Origin: Paraphoma chrysanthemicola
Lineage: Eukaryota > Ascomycota > Dothideomycetes > Pleosporales > Phaeosphaeriaceae
DNA length: 64,000 nucleotides
Direction: 5' to 3'
NCBI GenBank assembly: GCA_020744225.1
Contig: JAGMWG010000010.1
Coordinates: forward strand, 992,001-1,056,000
A model generated the notes under the pieces. It was not told the origin of the DNA and searched no databases. It saw only the letters and a list, made by a program, of their open reading frames with translations. This document shows, one piece after another, positions 32,847 through 44,635 of this stretch. The translations under genes were made by a program, and so were the position numbers. Position 1 is the stretch's first letter. Every line of letters starts with the position of its first letter.

Positions 32847-35800
32847 CTATTGCCGGTTATTAATCCCGCGATCTACAGTACGGTTGATATAGTTATGACT
32901 TACAGCGGCGGCATTTCCTTCAGTCGCTTTTGGTGCCCTCAGATTCTTCGGGCTGACGAGATTACACAGCCGTCCATCGCGGACGATGACGACGTTCCAA
33001 TCCTCAGGCACGTGCTCGAATCGCGGATGCGGTTTCTTCGTCGCGCTGAGCTGCCACACCTTGCCCGTGTCTGGATCAAGCCATTCCCTGCCCTCGCTGG
33101 TGTTGAGCAACTGGCTCAGCAACCAAGGCGTGGTTTGTGACCGGTCTGATTGATTGGTAGTCACGGTGTCGAGGTTCTCTTCGAGCAGGACCTCAAATTT
33201 GCGCTTGCCGTCGACTTGGACGATGCATTTGAAGTCTGGACGCAGCTGGGGAATGACCTTGAGATCTGCTGTAGGGAAGCCAGTAGCGAAGACGCTGGGA
33301 CGCGATTGTTTTGTGGTACTTGAACCTTCTGTCAGGTTATGCCATGTCTCTTCCGCCACGCTTGGAGCGATTGGCGCTACCATACGAACCAGATGAGCCA
33401 TGGAATACCATTTCAGGTAGGGTGTTATGCTCGAAGAATGGGGAGTGTCCACTATGGTATTCGTCAATGTCATCAGGTCACTGACGATGGTGTTGAGCGA
33501 GTAGCTTTGTGCATAAGAGTCTGTCACGCTTGCAATAGTCTGTTGCGTTTGGACCCAAAGTTTCCTCTCCGTAGGCTGCAGCAGGACTACAAGCTTAGCG
33601 AATTCCGCTCCAGATGCTGAGAATGGTGTCTTGATGACTCCCAAGCGCAGCAGCGCAGGGAGAATATCTTCAAGCTTCACATCGGGATTTTCGGGAACTT
33701 CGAAGCGTTCAAGTTCCTCATCAGGAATCCAGGAGGCGCTCGAGAGTCGCAAGATCCGCTGAAGCCACCGCAGTGGACCCGCAATCTTCTTCTGATCCCA
33801 TTCGAGGACATCGCTGACTGGCGCTTGGAAGAGCATATGGGCTCTAGTGGCGTCGGCACCATATTTCTTGATGATGGCACCGGGGTCCACACCGTTGTAT
33901 TTGCTCTTTGACATCTTCTCGAAGCTGACAAGTGCAGTCGCGCCTGTCGCTTTGATGACTGGTACGCCTTTCTTGGACATTTTGACTTCGTCGGGTCGCA
34001 GGAAACGCCCATTTTCTGGATCAGTAAAGGTCTCACCGTGCACCATCCCTTGAGTGATCAAGCGCTTGAATGGCTCGCCATTTACAAGTGCTCCCTCTGG
34101 CCAAATCGAAGTTGTTGCGAGGAACTTTGAGATAAAGCGGGCGTAGAGTAGATGCAGAATGGCATGCTCGACTCCTCCAATGTACAAGTCTACGGGCATA
34201 CCCTTGTTGGCTTTGACGGAGTCGACTAAAGCAGAGTCGTTCTTCGGATCTAGGAATCGAAAGAAGTACCAGGATGAGTCCATGAATGTGTCCATGGTGT
34301 CAGTCTCCCGTTCGGCGGCAGATCCACACTTGGGACAGTTTGTTTTCTTCCAGGTCTCATCTTCAGCCAGCGGATTGCCCTTCTTGCCATCAAAGAAGCT
34401 GTCTGGAAGGTTTGGGAGCTTGACTGGAAGATCTTGTTCGGGCACGGGGACCGGGCCACATGAAGGACAATGTATAACAGGTATCGGAGTGCCCCAGTAT
34501 CGTTGCCTACTAATAAGCCAGTCGCGGAGGCGCCAGTTGACTGTCATTTCGGCATTGTTGCCAGCTTCTCGAAGTTTAGAGACCACCTCGAGCGCAGCCT
34601 TTTTGGACGACAGTCCGGCAAAGGGTCCAAAGGTAGACGCAACAAAGCCTCGCTCTGTGATGGGCACGTCCTTTTCGCCCCCTTGGAGGAGTGGAGAGGT
34701 CGTAGCATCGGCATCGGAAGCAATAACAACTTGGATGGGCTTGGAGCCTACGTTCGCCCGCCAGAAAGCGTGGTCACGCGCGTCGTGCCCAGGTACACCC
34801 ATAACCGCGCCCGAGCCATAGTCATCAAGCACATAGGGTGCCACGTATACAGGGCAGGTAGAATCGACCCCATCAACTTGCTCGGCAATGGGATTGCGAG
34901 CTTGGATGCCGGAAAGCAGAAAGCCTTCTTTGGTGTCTGGCGGAAGCTGAGCTGCCCTCTCAATGAAAGAGCTCAGCGATGCATCGTTCTGAGCAAGGTG
35001 CTGTACAATTGGGTGAGTGAGCGAAAGCGCAATATACTGCACGCCAAACAGTGTGTCCGCTCTTGTGGTGAAGACGTCCACGGGATCAAAGTGGCTTTCA
35101 CCAGACTTTGTTTCGATGCTGAAGCGGAGTCTACTGCCCTCGGACCGCCCAATCCAGTTTCTCTGCATGGCAAGCACCTTCTCAGGCCACCTGCCATCCT
35201 CGGAAAGGGCGTCTAGATCGGCGAGGAGAGACTCCTGGAACTCCTTGATCTTGAGAAACCATTGCTTGAGCATAATCTTCTCGACCTTGGCCCCGGACCG
35301 CCACGAGCAGCCATTGGCATCCACCTGTTCGTTGGCGAGGACGGTCTTATCGACGGGGTCGTAGTTCACGAGGGACTCGGCTTGGTAGGCTAGACCACGT
35401 TCATGGAGCATAAGGAAGATGCGCTGGGTGTGCTTGTAGAAGTCGGGATCGCAAGTTCGTATTTCCTACATACGCCATCAGCTGTCGTCCCTCGTTCACA
35501 TGCGAGTCCCATACAGCATCCCAGTCCCAGCGACCGCCCATGCCCTTCATCTGCGCCTTCATGGCCTCGATGTTCTGCAGCGTCCACTTCTCCGGATGCA
35601 CCCCTCGCTCGATGGCAGCATTCTCAGCTGGCAGTCCGAAGGCATCCCAACCAATAGGGTGCAGGACCTTGTAGCCCTGCATGTGCTTGAAGCGTGCGAG
35701 GACATCGGAGATGGTGTAAACGCGAAGATGGCCGAGATGCAGCGTGCCGGAGGGGTAGGGAAACATGGGCAGGACATAGGCTTTGCCCTTGTCTGAGGTC

Positions 35801-36000
35801 CGCAGCTCGTCCCACCGCGGCGCCAGTCTGTCCCAGTGAGGCTGCCATTTCGCTATGAGCGTCTCAATCTTGGTGTCCTCAACTCTTTGCTTTCTTTCGA
35901 CCGCCGACGCAGCCCACTGTGACGCAGCCCGGACGCATGACGGAATAGGGCGACGTGGGACGCGCCGCCAGCACGTGCGCTGCAGAACGAAGCCCACCAT
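32847..36000 (-). CDS. leucyl-tRNA synthetase, mitochondrial
   Basis: Class I synthetase charging mitochondrial tRNA-Leu. Exons 35515-36000 and 32847-35465 (49-nt intron, GTATGG...GTAG) give up to 1034 residues. The true ATG is at 36000 (MVGFVLQRTCWRRVPRRP), a basic start fitting a mitochondrial presequence. Signature motifs: HLGH at residues 88-91 (HIGH motif) and KMSKS near residue 680, with the editing domain between (GVQYIALSLTHPIV, PVYVAPYVLDDYGSGAVMGVPGHDARD). Order and spacing match bacterial-type LeuRS. The frame runs on past NLRAPKATEGNAAA through a perfect GTAAGT donor (32903), so the last 20 residues may be intron. A candidate 3' exon is 32647-32706 (KSYPVDRPALLHAF). Divergent from the LAT gene. 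Confidence 0.94.
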
Positions 36001-36358
36001 CACCTGCTCGCGGGCGCATACCGTGTACAGAGTGCAATTGACGAGCTCATGGTGTGGTGTCTTCGCGTCAAGCTCACGCCAAGGCTCGAGTGCATGCTCG
36101 TAAATTTTGGTGCAGCTCCAACGGCCAAAACGGAACTAGGCCCGCAACGTCATAGCGACCTGATTGGCACATGGGAAGTGCTGGTTTCAACATGGCATTA
36201 GAGCTTCACCATTCAGTCACCGCTGCTGTTCGCGCCTGCTGGAAAGGGGCACTGGCTACTGCCCCTGTTGTCTGTTCGCTCTATACTCTATAGCATAATA
36301 ACATCGTTGTCCATGGCTGTGACCGTCTCGCGTTGCCGGTAACCTCTCTCTCCGCACA
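36001..36358. promoter_or_regulatory. divergent promoter, LeuRS / LAT transporter
   Basis: 358 bp between the two ATGs. A TATAGCATAATAAC stretch at about 36289-36302 lies 57-70 bp before the LAT ATG. No operator recognised. Confidence 0.4.
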
Positions 36359-38280
36359 ATGGCCGGCCGCTACTCGAACCTCCCGCCGCCGACTCGCGAC
36401 TCGCTCGAGCTGGCTTCGCTGGCATCTTCCTCGCACACGTCGCGGCGGACTTCCGAAGAGTCTTCGGCCTCGGGCACGCCTTCCTCGCGCCGCCTCTCCT
36501 TTGACGACGAGGACCCGCTCTCCGAACTGAACCCGGCCGGCCACGATGGGCGACCACAGCGCAACCGCTCCTACAGCGTGTCCTCGGCCTTTGACTTTGC
36601 GCCAAACCTCTTCCCGCTTTCAAGCACTGCACAGGGCTACACTGCGCTGGGTGCCCCGTCGAATCCCGTGCTAGACCCGTCAAATGCGCTTAATGGCGGC
36701 TCGTTGGAGCGGAACAAGAGCTTGACATATCTGAATGGACTCTCGCTGGTAGTGGGGCTTATAATAGGAAGCGGCATCTTCTCGTCCCCGTCGCAAGTAA
36801 ACAAGAATGCAGGGTCGCCGGGCGCGTCTCTGCTGGTCTGGGTGGTGGCTGGCATCCTTGCATGGACGGGCGCGGCCAGCTATGCAGAGCTCGGAGGGGC
36901 GATACCACTCAATGGCGGCGCGCAGGTGTATCTCTCCAAAATCTTCGGTGAATGGGCAGGCTTTCTATTCACCTGGTGTGCTGTCACGGTGCTGAAGCCG
37001 GGCTCGGCAGCCATCATCGCAATCATCTTCGGAGAGTACCTTGTGCGCGCCGTGGTTGGCGCCGAAGCTGTGGACGCGAGCACATGGTTGAACAAGGGCG
37101 TGGCTCTGGTGGGACTGGTGCTCGTCACACTCCTCAACTGTGTGTCCACCAAGCTAGGAACGCGAAGCGCAGATGTCTTCATGTTTTTGAAATTCTTCGC
37201 ACTTTTGGGCGTCACAGTCATTGGCATTATCGTCGCAGTCACCGGCCTCTCATACAAAGGCGATGCAAACGTCGAATGGAAAACCCGCGGCTGGTTCGAC
37301 GACACCAACAAGAACATCAGCAACTGGGCCGTAGCATTGTACGCCGGGCTGTGGGCCTTTGACGGCTGGGACAATGTACGACGGACCCCGTTATCAAAAA
37401 TATGATATACTGACAACTCTAGGTCAACTACGTGACCGCCGAGTTCAAGAACCCCACTCGCGATCTCCCCCGCGTTATCCACACGGCCATGCCGCTCGTC
37501 ATCCTCAGCTACTTGCTGGCTAATGTATCGTACTTCCTCGTCCTCCCCGCTTCAGTCATTGAGTCCTCCAACACTGTCGCGGTAGCCTTCGGCTCACAAG
37601 TATTCGGCCCCATCGGTTCGCTCATACTCGCCCTATTCGTGTCCGGATCCTGCTTCGGCGCACTCAACGCCACCACCTTCACCTCGGGCCGTCTCGTTTA
37701 CGCCGCAGGCAAAGAAGGCTACCTCCCCTCCATCTTTGGCAACATCGGTCTCGGAAAGAATCACAGAGCAATCCGCCTGCACACGCTCAATGCAAACCAG
37801 AGTAAGAGCAAGATCCCGCGCAAATTAGTGGACTGGTTCGCCGACGCCGACGCGGGCTTCTTCTTTACGCCCATCTCCGCCATGGTGCTCAACGCCGCTC
37901 TTACCGCAGTCTACATCCTCATCGGCTCCTTCGATACCCTAGTGACGTTCTACGGTGTTGCGGGATACACATTCTATTTCCAGACCGTGCTTGGCCTGAT
38001 CATCCTGCGCGTACGTGAACCGGATCTCGAGCGCCCTTATAAGACGTGGATTACTACGCCCATCATATTCTGCTGCGTTAGCTTGTTCCTACTCTCGCGC
38101 GCCGTGTTCGCGGAACCGGTACAAACGCTCCTAGTCGTGGCATTTATGGTCGTGGGACTGGTGATATGGTTCGCATGGGTGGGCAGACGGCGAGGGAAAG
38201 AAAAGACGCGATTCAGACACCCAGAAGAAGGAAGCGGGGAGAAAGTCGGATGGAAGTTTTGGAAGAGATGGAGTCAATAA
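36359..38280 (+). CDS. LAT/APC-family amino-acid transporter
   Basis: Exons 36359-37375 and 37423-38280 (47-nt intron GTACGA...TCTAG) give 624 residues. A long, Ser/Arg-rich soluble N-terminus (about 120 residues) precedes the transporter core. Helix 1 has the APC-type unwound region GLIIGSGIFSSPSQV. The loop LVWVVAGILAWTGAASYAELGGAIPLNGGAQVYL is the conserved APC family signature. Helix 6 has YAGLWAFDGWDNVNYVTAEFKNP, typical of the L-type (SLC7-like) group. The C-terminus is basic and cytosolic. Probable plasma-membrane amino-acid exchanger or methionine-permease-like importer; the substrate cannot be read from sequence alone. Confidence 0.92.
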
Positions 38281-40675
38281 TGACGATCATGTGAAGGGGC
38301 TGTTGTATCAACGAGAGCAAAAAGCAATATGCGCAATCACCGTACCGTACCGGATTTCCAGTCCGCACAAAGTTGCGCACATCATTCGTTTTCTCCCGTG
38401 TGACGATACCGCATCGCTTGCAAAAAGTCCACGTCATCCCCCTCCTCCGCCCACTCAAACCACTCCTCCATGATTGATCGCCATCCAGGATATCATTTGT
38501 CACGCCCACGCGGCACCCGCATTCAAATCCTCCCCTTCAATCGTTCACGCCCCCTCACTAGCTCCTCACCAACCCCCCCGAAAAGTCTCCGACAACGCCG
38601 CCGCTACTGTATGATCTCCATCAACCCAGGACCCCGTCGCGCGAAGCACGCCGGCCGCGCACGTAGTGGAGGCAGTGCTCGGAAGTGTGCTCCGCGAAAT
38701 GAGCCAGGACTACTTAGAGTGATGTGATGTGCGGTATGGTGCGGGCTCGGAGAATTGTGCGGTGCGCGGGATATGCGGATTTGGCCGCTTGGTGTATATA
38801 TGGACATGGACGTGGGCGACTAGGGACTGGAGATGGGATGCTCGTTGGTTGGTTGGATATTGGTGTTGTGAATCAGAATCAGAGAATTGGGGAAAGAAGG
38901 CCCGGATCCAGTGCGATGAATCGTTGCCGTTGAGCGACGAGGGGCGATTTGGAAGAGGGGGAAACATGGTGGCATGATTTCTGAGGTATTTTTATCGGGG
39001 TCGGGGTGTACGTCACTACATGCTCCTACGCCCTTGAATTAGTTGTACTCACGATTGCAAGACTGGAAAAGAAATAATGAGGCAATATTGGCTCAGTCAC
39101 TTCCTTCACCTGTACGTGTACGTACCGGTACTGCGCTGCATACTAGTCACGATCATGGTGTACTACGACATGTCAAGAAATCGGACCTTCACTTATCCCT
39201 TTCTAATATCATCCACAACACCAAGAGTCCCAACCCCCTCCTCCACCAAACCATATCCAAAAATACTTCCCCCCGCGCGGCGTGGAACTTACTCACCTAA
39301 CCCTCTCATCACATTACACGCACAAACATGGCCACGATATCCCTTCCCCTTCCCCTTCCCTACCCTACCCTAAACAACTGTACAAACCAGGGCATCGACA
39401 GCCCTAATCGCCAAATCATACCATGTTCTTGTTATAGCACAGCCACACGATATTTGTCACTCCAGTCCCCACATCTGGGTGTATCTAGCCCCGGCATATA
39501 CGACGCGCTGGTGCAGCGAACGATTGCAGGGTCGAGTCAGTGCTGGTGCAGGGGTGCGAGTAAGGAAGCGTAACGGTCAGGAGGTAGGGTAGGGTAGTGT
39601 CGCTAGCTGGGGTGGTGGAAGGCCCGAATGTATCGCGGTCCTCGTGTGGGAGAAGGAGGAGGGTGGTTGGGTGCGTGTGTGGTGGTAGGTTTATAGATTG
39701 GGTTTTGGGGGAGGCTGGGTAGAGATTGAGTTTTGGAATGTTTAAAATGGAATCGAAAGGATTATGATGTTGGTGGTAAGTTTGATGGGGTAGGAAGAAG
39801 GAATGGAAAGGAAGTTTGGAGGATATTTGTTCTATGAGCTTGTGTGATGGGATGCAGCTATTTGTGTGTGCGAGGGAGTTATGATATGGGTTGAGATTAT
39901 ATCGGTTTCCCAAGTCTTCTTCATAGATAGGGCGTAATTGAATTGTTGTGTTGTATCCATATCTAACATCAAGCATAATAACACTCCAACAGATCAAATC
40001 GAGAGACAGAGTGAATTTCGTGATATCTATAGATTTCTTTCTTTGGTTCTACTCCCATCATCCCAACACCTTCCACCAAGGGGCTACATACTTGCACAAA
40101 GGCACTCGTTCCTAACATCATCCGCCCAAAGCAAGCTAACAGAATTTCTACATACAAAACCGGAGCTCTCGTCGCAGCATTATCCGGAGGGGGAAAACAG
40201 GTGAAGCGAGTCGTGAAGAAGCGAAGAAAAACGCGCAATGGGGGCAGCGACGTTGGTGTGATGTGATGACGGATCGGACTGGGGGTATAAAGAGAATGGA
40301 TGTGCTCCCTGCGCAGCACCAGTTGTGAATATGTCGTGAAAAGGAATGACTTGGTGAGTGGGTGACTTTGAACTTCGTATCAAGATGCGTGAGCATCAGC
40401 AGTGTGTGTAGCCGATGTGACTCGAATCGGCGGCGTCGATGTGTGCAACGCAAGCACAGTGCAGTGCAATGCAGTGCATGTTCGAAGCGCTTTGATCCGT
40501 CGTGACCAGGATGTTGGTAGTCACAACGTCCTGAAACCAAAACCCGAAACCCGTAACCCTGGAACCGTAACACCAGCCAAGTTGGCCAAAGAGCCCCCCT
40601 TCCCGTATCGTACAGCGGCTGACGCCAGACCCGGTCTATGAATAGCAAAATGCGCGACTTGTGAGGATTGGTGCC
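38281..40675. other. 2.4-kb gene-free region with short repeats
   Basis: The longest gene-free stretch of the window. Plus-strand transcript of LAT and minus-strand transcript of the receptor-like gene both end into it. It carries CCCTA/TAGGG-type runs, C/T-only tracts and a CAGTGCA-rich cluster at about 40453-40482. A 170-residue minus frame (39485-39997) is Pro/Thr/His-rich, lacks domains and probably reflects base composition. Confidence 0.5.
39360..39597. repeat. 13-bp inverted repeat of telomere-like CCCTA units
   Basis: CTACCCTACCCTA at 39360-39372 is perfectly repeated in inverse as TAGGGTAGGGTAG at 39585-39597, 212 bp apart. The unit is close to, but not the same as, the fungal telomere repeat CCCTAA/TTAGGG. 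Confidence 0.85.
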
Positions 40676-43313
40676 TCAGATCCATCCGTTTGGCGGCGGA
40701 CTGCGCGACATGGTGCCTGCGCCGAGAGGTATCCGGGCAGTTGGGGATGGCGCTTGTCGCCCGCTTGGTGTTGCTGGCGCAGAGGTTACGATGGGAGATG
40801 TGAGGGTTCCGACTGGCGTTACTGGATTCGCCTGGAGGGGGTTCATCCGAGTTGCGGTCTGGACAACCGGTGCGGGGGGTTCAGCGAGTGGGGAGCGTGG
40901 TGGAATGGCGGGAAGGAGCTTCTCGCGCTGGGCTTGCAGATAGGCGCTGCTATTCTTCGCGGGGGTGATGGGGAATGCTGGTGTCCTTGCTGGGCTGGGC
41001 ATTCGTGGGCGTGCGGGCGGAGAGGGGAATTGGCTTGGGCTGGGGATGTCTTCCGGTGTTGTCGACTGCGTAGAGGGTGCTTGGATTGGCAAACCCATCG
41101 ATTCACCGCTCGACTCGGTCTCGTTGCGCTTTAGCGGAGGTACGCTGGGCTCGCCACTTTCTACGTCGCGCTCTGCAATTGTGTACTTGGCCGCTGCGAG
41201 AGTGGCTGGCGCGACAGAAAATCGAAGGCCAATTTGTACAGTTGCGCTGCTATCGGTACTTCGGTCCCGGCGATGCTTCTCTGAAAAGAGAGGTCGTGGC
41301 TTTGTGAGAAAGTCGAACGCATCGGCAACATTGGTAACAGAGCTCCTTCGTGTGAAGCGTCGCAGAGCCAGTTTCGACACTCTTGACTCCCCTGGTGTCG
41401 CATTTGGGTTGTAGACAGTCGCGGGCAGGCGAGGAACTTCGTCAGCGCGTGTAGGGAAAAGGGAGTAGCCGCGGGTACTGCGGTCGCCACCAGGTGTCGT
41501 GGCCTTGGTGTCTGCAACATCTGGAGGAAGTGGCCATTTGGTGAGGTCTATCGGGCTTTGCGACTTCAGCGACATCGGCGTCATTGCACGCTCTGGGCGC
41601 ATGAAGTAGTCGGCGTCAAAGTCGGAGCGATTCTTTTCTGGGCCGACATCAATCAAGCCTTGGCTGCTCGATGGCCGGCGCCCGCCGTGAAGAGCGAGGG
41701 GCCCGCTGATATTCATTTCCAGGTCGCTTGGGCCAAAAAAGCGGATCTTAGGGCGCTGCTGCTTCTTGGGGGCCTTCATCTCCTCCATTGGTCGAATAAC
41801 CATGCGCATCGCGTTTGTGCGAAGGAAAAGGTGGAAAAAGGTCACGATCAGACCGGTCGAGAAAAGCGAGATTTCGGCAACTCGAGCTGTCGCGAGCGCG
41901 TCCATGAAGTCTCGTCGGAGCGATTGGATCTCGACTGGCATGACGAGGATCTGGGAATAATTAGACTGCGACTCGCCATCCAAGGAATGCACTTACGTAG
42001 ATTAAGGAGATGACAAGCAAAAAGTAAACAATTCGCGATGCCGAAATTCGTTCGTTCGCGGTCATGTCAGAAGTTCTCATCAGCTGGATGCTGATTACGG
42101 CAGCCAAAAGCAGGCACATGAAGACCAACACACACAGAAGGATCAGTGTGAGAAGGTCGTACCGCATGGAAAACCAGATGAGGCTGCCGAAGCATCTGTT
42201 GAACATCGGCCAGACGAGCGTGGGTAGCCATGTCGCTAAGAGCAGAAGAGACACGACCGCGACGCAGATTGTCGTATTCCACTTCCCGCGTGGTGCGAAT
42301 CGCTCCGACTTGATTGATCTCCAAGCCGTCTCGAAGCCGAAAACCATCGTGATGTATCCAACCAAGAATATGGCTGTTTTTGTCAGTTTGGAACAGGAAA
42401 AGCTGCAGTGTTGCGCGCATACCAGGAAATGTCACCATTGATAGCCCTCGGCAGTTGTTAGACAATACACTATGAAGAGACGTGCTCTGAGCTGCTACGA
42501 ATATAGTTTGCTGTAAGACCACACCGCTGGCCAGCGCTAGTGGGAAGGTCTCCGCGGGATGTACGTTATGGAGGGCATTGAACTTCCTACTCTTTGTCAA
42601 TAGCAACTCCTGTGTCCAAGCTGTTCGACTCACCTCTTCTTAAGTGTGACTTGCAGAGCGGCTGCTCTCCGGGCGTCCGACACGATGCGATGGACGGTCA
42701 GCAGCGCCAAAGCAAGACTGAACGCTCCAATGGTGAGGTGCATCGTTCGCAGCGTCTGGACCTTCTCCAGCTGGAGACTAGCAATAAGTCTCCTGGTCGT
42801 GTTGGTCGCAGTCCAGGGAACCTCTCGAGCCGCCGAAGCATTCAATGTCATGTTGAAGTGCGAGCGCGCATCCAGCTTGGGGAAGTGAGTATGCCATGTC
42901 TCCTCCATGTTGCCAGCTCCCGCGATCAGGTGTAAAGAATCGAAAGGGTCTTCGCTGGTAACCAGCAGCGGCTGAGGGAAAGAATAACGTCTAGATAGTC
43001 ATGGATTCTGCTTTGGTGACGTCGAACAGAGAAAGAGCCAGCTCAGCGTGAATCAAGAAAATGCCTGAACCTGCCAGCAGACCGAAGGGAGGGAAAAGAG
43101 CGTGGGCGTCAAGCGTACGACACGGGGTGAGTATGAGACGCCAAACAGTATATGAGGAAACGATTAGAGACACCAGTGGTGCAGGGTTTCGGGACAGCGG
43201 TCCTGAGGCGTCTGTTAGTCTATTCGCTAGAGGGCCAGCATTGGCAGTCTCCAAATGTGTTCATATTACAGGCCATATGCTCGCGCACTGGGCAAAGGTG
43301 GGGCTTCAACCAT
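40676..43313 (-). CDS. receptor-like multi-spanning membrane protein with long cytosolic tail
   Basis: The secure core is exons 42634-42971 (in-frame ATG 42908), 42423-42586, 41997-42373 and 40676-41950. The ATG at 42908 alone gives 696 residues. Seven hydrophobic helices (LTIGAFSLALALL; FPLALASGVVLQQTIF; AIFLVGYITMVFGFETAW; ICVAVVSLLLLATWLPTLV; LLTLILLCVLVFMCLLLAA; IVYFLLVISLIYILVMPV; ISLFSTGLIVTFFHLFL) follow a luminal stretch with N-glycosylation sites (NMT, NAS, NTT), and then comes a 400-residue Pro/Ser-rich tail. Coding continues upstream of 42908 in frame. Exon 43021-43202 adds two more helices (ALFPPFGLLAGSGIFLIHAELAL), and a possible first exon is 43289-43313, making 786 residues. 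One donor there (GTCACC) is weak. It could be a GPCR-like or other fungal integral membrane protein; function unknown. Confidence 0.65.
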
Positions 43314-44635
43314 GCAACCCGCCCACGCTCTGGGTAGCCCGGCGGCGGAAGTGTCGTAACCCGTCCAGGCGCCATCTTCTCAGAACCTCATGGGCTGCCG
43401 CAGAGTCTGGATGTGGAAATTTGGCCTTCATCGGACCTATACCAGGGTTAAACCAAAGAAGTGGCATTCGCATGCACGTCATGGTTCGTGTCTTTCCTTC
43501 TGTTGCTCCAACTTCAGTCATTCTGGGACCTCGCAATCGAAGGCTAGGAATGTATCGAAACTCAGCGCTTCGTCTGGGTGCATTGGTTTCGTTTCTGTCA
43601 CGTTGTTCCTCTCTTGTTCTCGATGCCAAATACTGCTTGACGACAACCAGGTTGAAGTGGCGCAAAGTTGAGAATCTTGGAGGTCGAGGAGGTCCGACTA
43701 AGGTTCTGATGCGCGCTGGGTTTAGGTTGTGCCGCAGGTTCTCGCTTGACCCCAGTCCGAGACATTGAGAACGCCAGAACCCATGTCAGCCACAGCCGCC
43801 CACTTGCGAGCGCATGGATGAACTTGTCGTGCGAGGCCATCGCATGACATGGCGGGTGGCGGAACACGAGAGACTCCAACAAGCGGCGTGACGCCAGGGT
43901 CGGAGGACGAAGATACTGCATGTAGCTAAATCTGCGAGGAGTGCTGCTCCCTAGTGCGGGCAGTCTCCAAAACGGCATCCGACCACAAGTGGCGCATGCA
44001 TCAACATCTGCGCAGTTGAGGGAGTCCTCGTAAGCGTTGTAATTCGAGGGAGCACAGCTTTGGGTGTTCTGCTTGATTCTCCTACTAGAGTTTCATATGT
44101 CACCTGCACAACCATCCATCAGTAAATGGAACGCCATTGTGGCTAAAAGGTGGCTGGTTGACCATACGCCGGATCGTCACTAAGCCTGAAAATCACGGCT
44201 GCAAGGCCACGAAGACCATAAGCCTAAAGTCATGCCGCGTGCCGTGATTTTTCGGTCCGCCGCACTGCGAGCTGCGAAGACCAAGCTCGAGCCGTGGAGC
44301 GGTTATGACGAAGGCCGTGGGCCACCGATCTGCAGCGGCTCGTCAGCCACGCAATAACGCATTGTGATATAGGGCCAAGGGAGGAGTTTCCAGAACACTA
44401 CTCCTAGTGCCACAATAGTTCCTTGGCCGTCCTTGGGCGTAAGTAAGTCTTCAATAGTATCACGGATATTTCACGTTGCGGTTCTTGCACGAGCCAAATT
44501 CTCAACTGGGCCAGATTGATTCCGATTCTGCAGTGCGTTGAGGCCTCGCAGATGCATCTGATACGTGGGGGTATTATTTCGAAGAGTAACATCTTGAGCG
44601 CATAATACTCGTCATGCTCTCGTGTATGCTCGCAC
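43314..44635. other. 1.3-kb spacer
   Basis: A minus-strand frame with a real ATG (43978 to 43598, MPFWRLPALGSSTPRRFSY) has a basic presequence-like start and one possible membrane helix (GRLWLTWVLAFSMS). I could neither splice it into the receptor-like gene nor recognise it. The rest, 43980-44635, shows nothing. Confidence 0.3.

Noticed and set aside
39485..39997. Minus-strand open frame of 170 codons
   Set aside because: Pro/Thr/His-rich because the strand is C-rich; no domain and no good start context.
40453..40482. CAGTGCA-rich short repeat cluster
   Set aside because: Only a few imperfect units; too short to claim as a functional repeat.
43061..43768. Plus-strand open frame of 235 codons
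   Set aside because: Antisense to the N-terminal exons of the receptor-like gene; Arg/Ser-rich, no domain, no splice or leader support. Considered a composition shadow.
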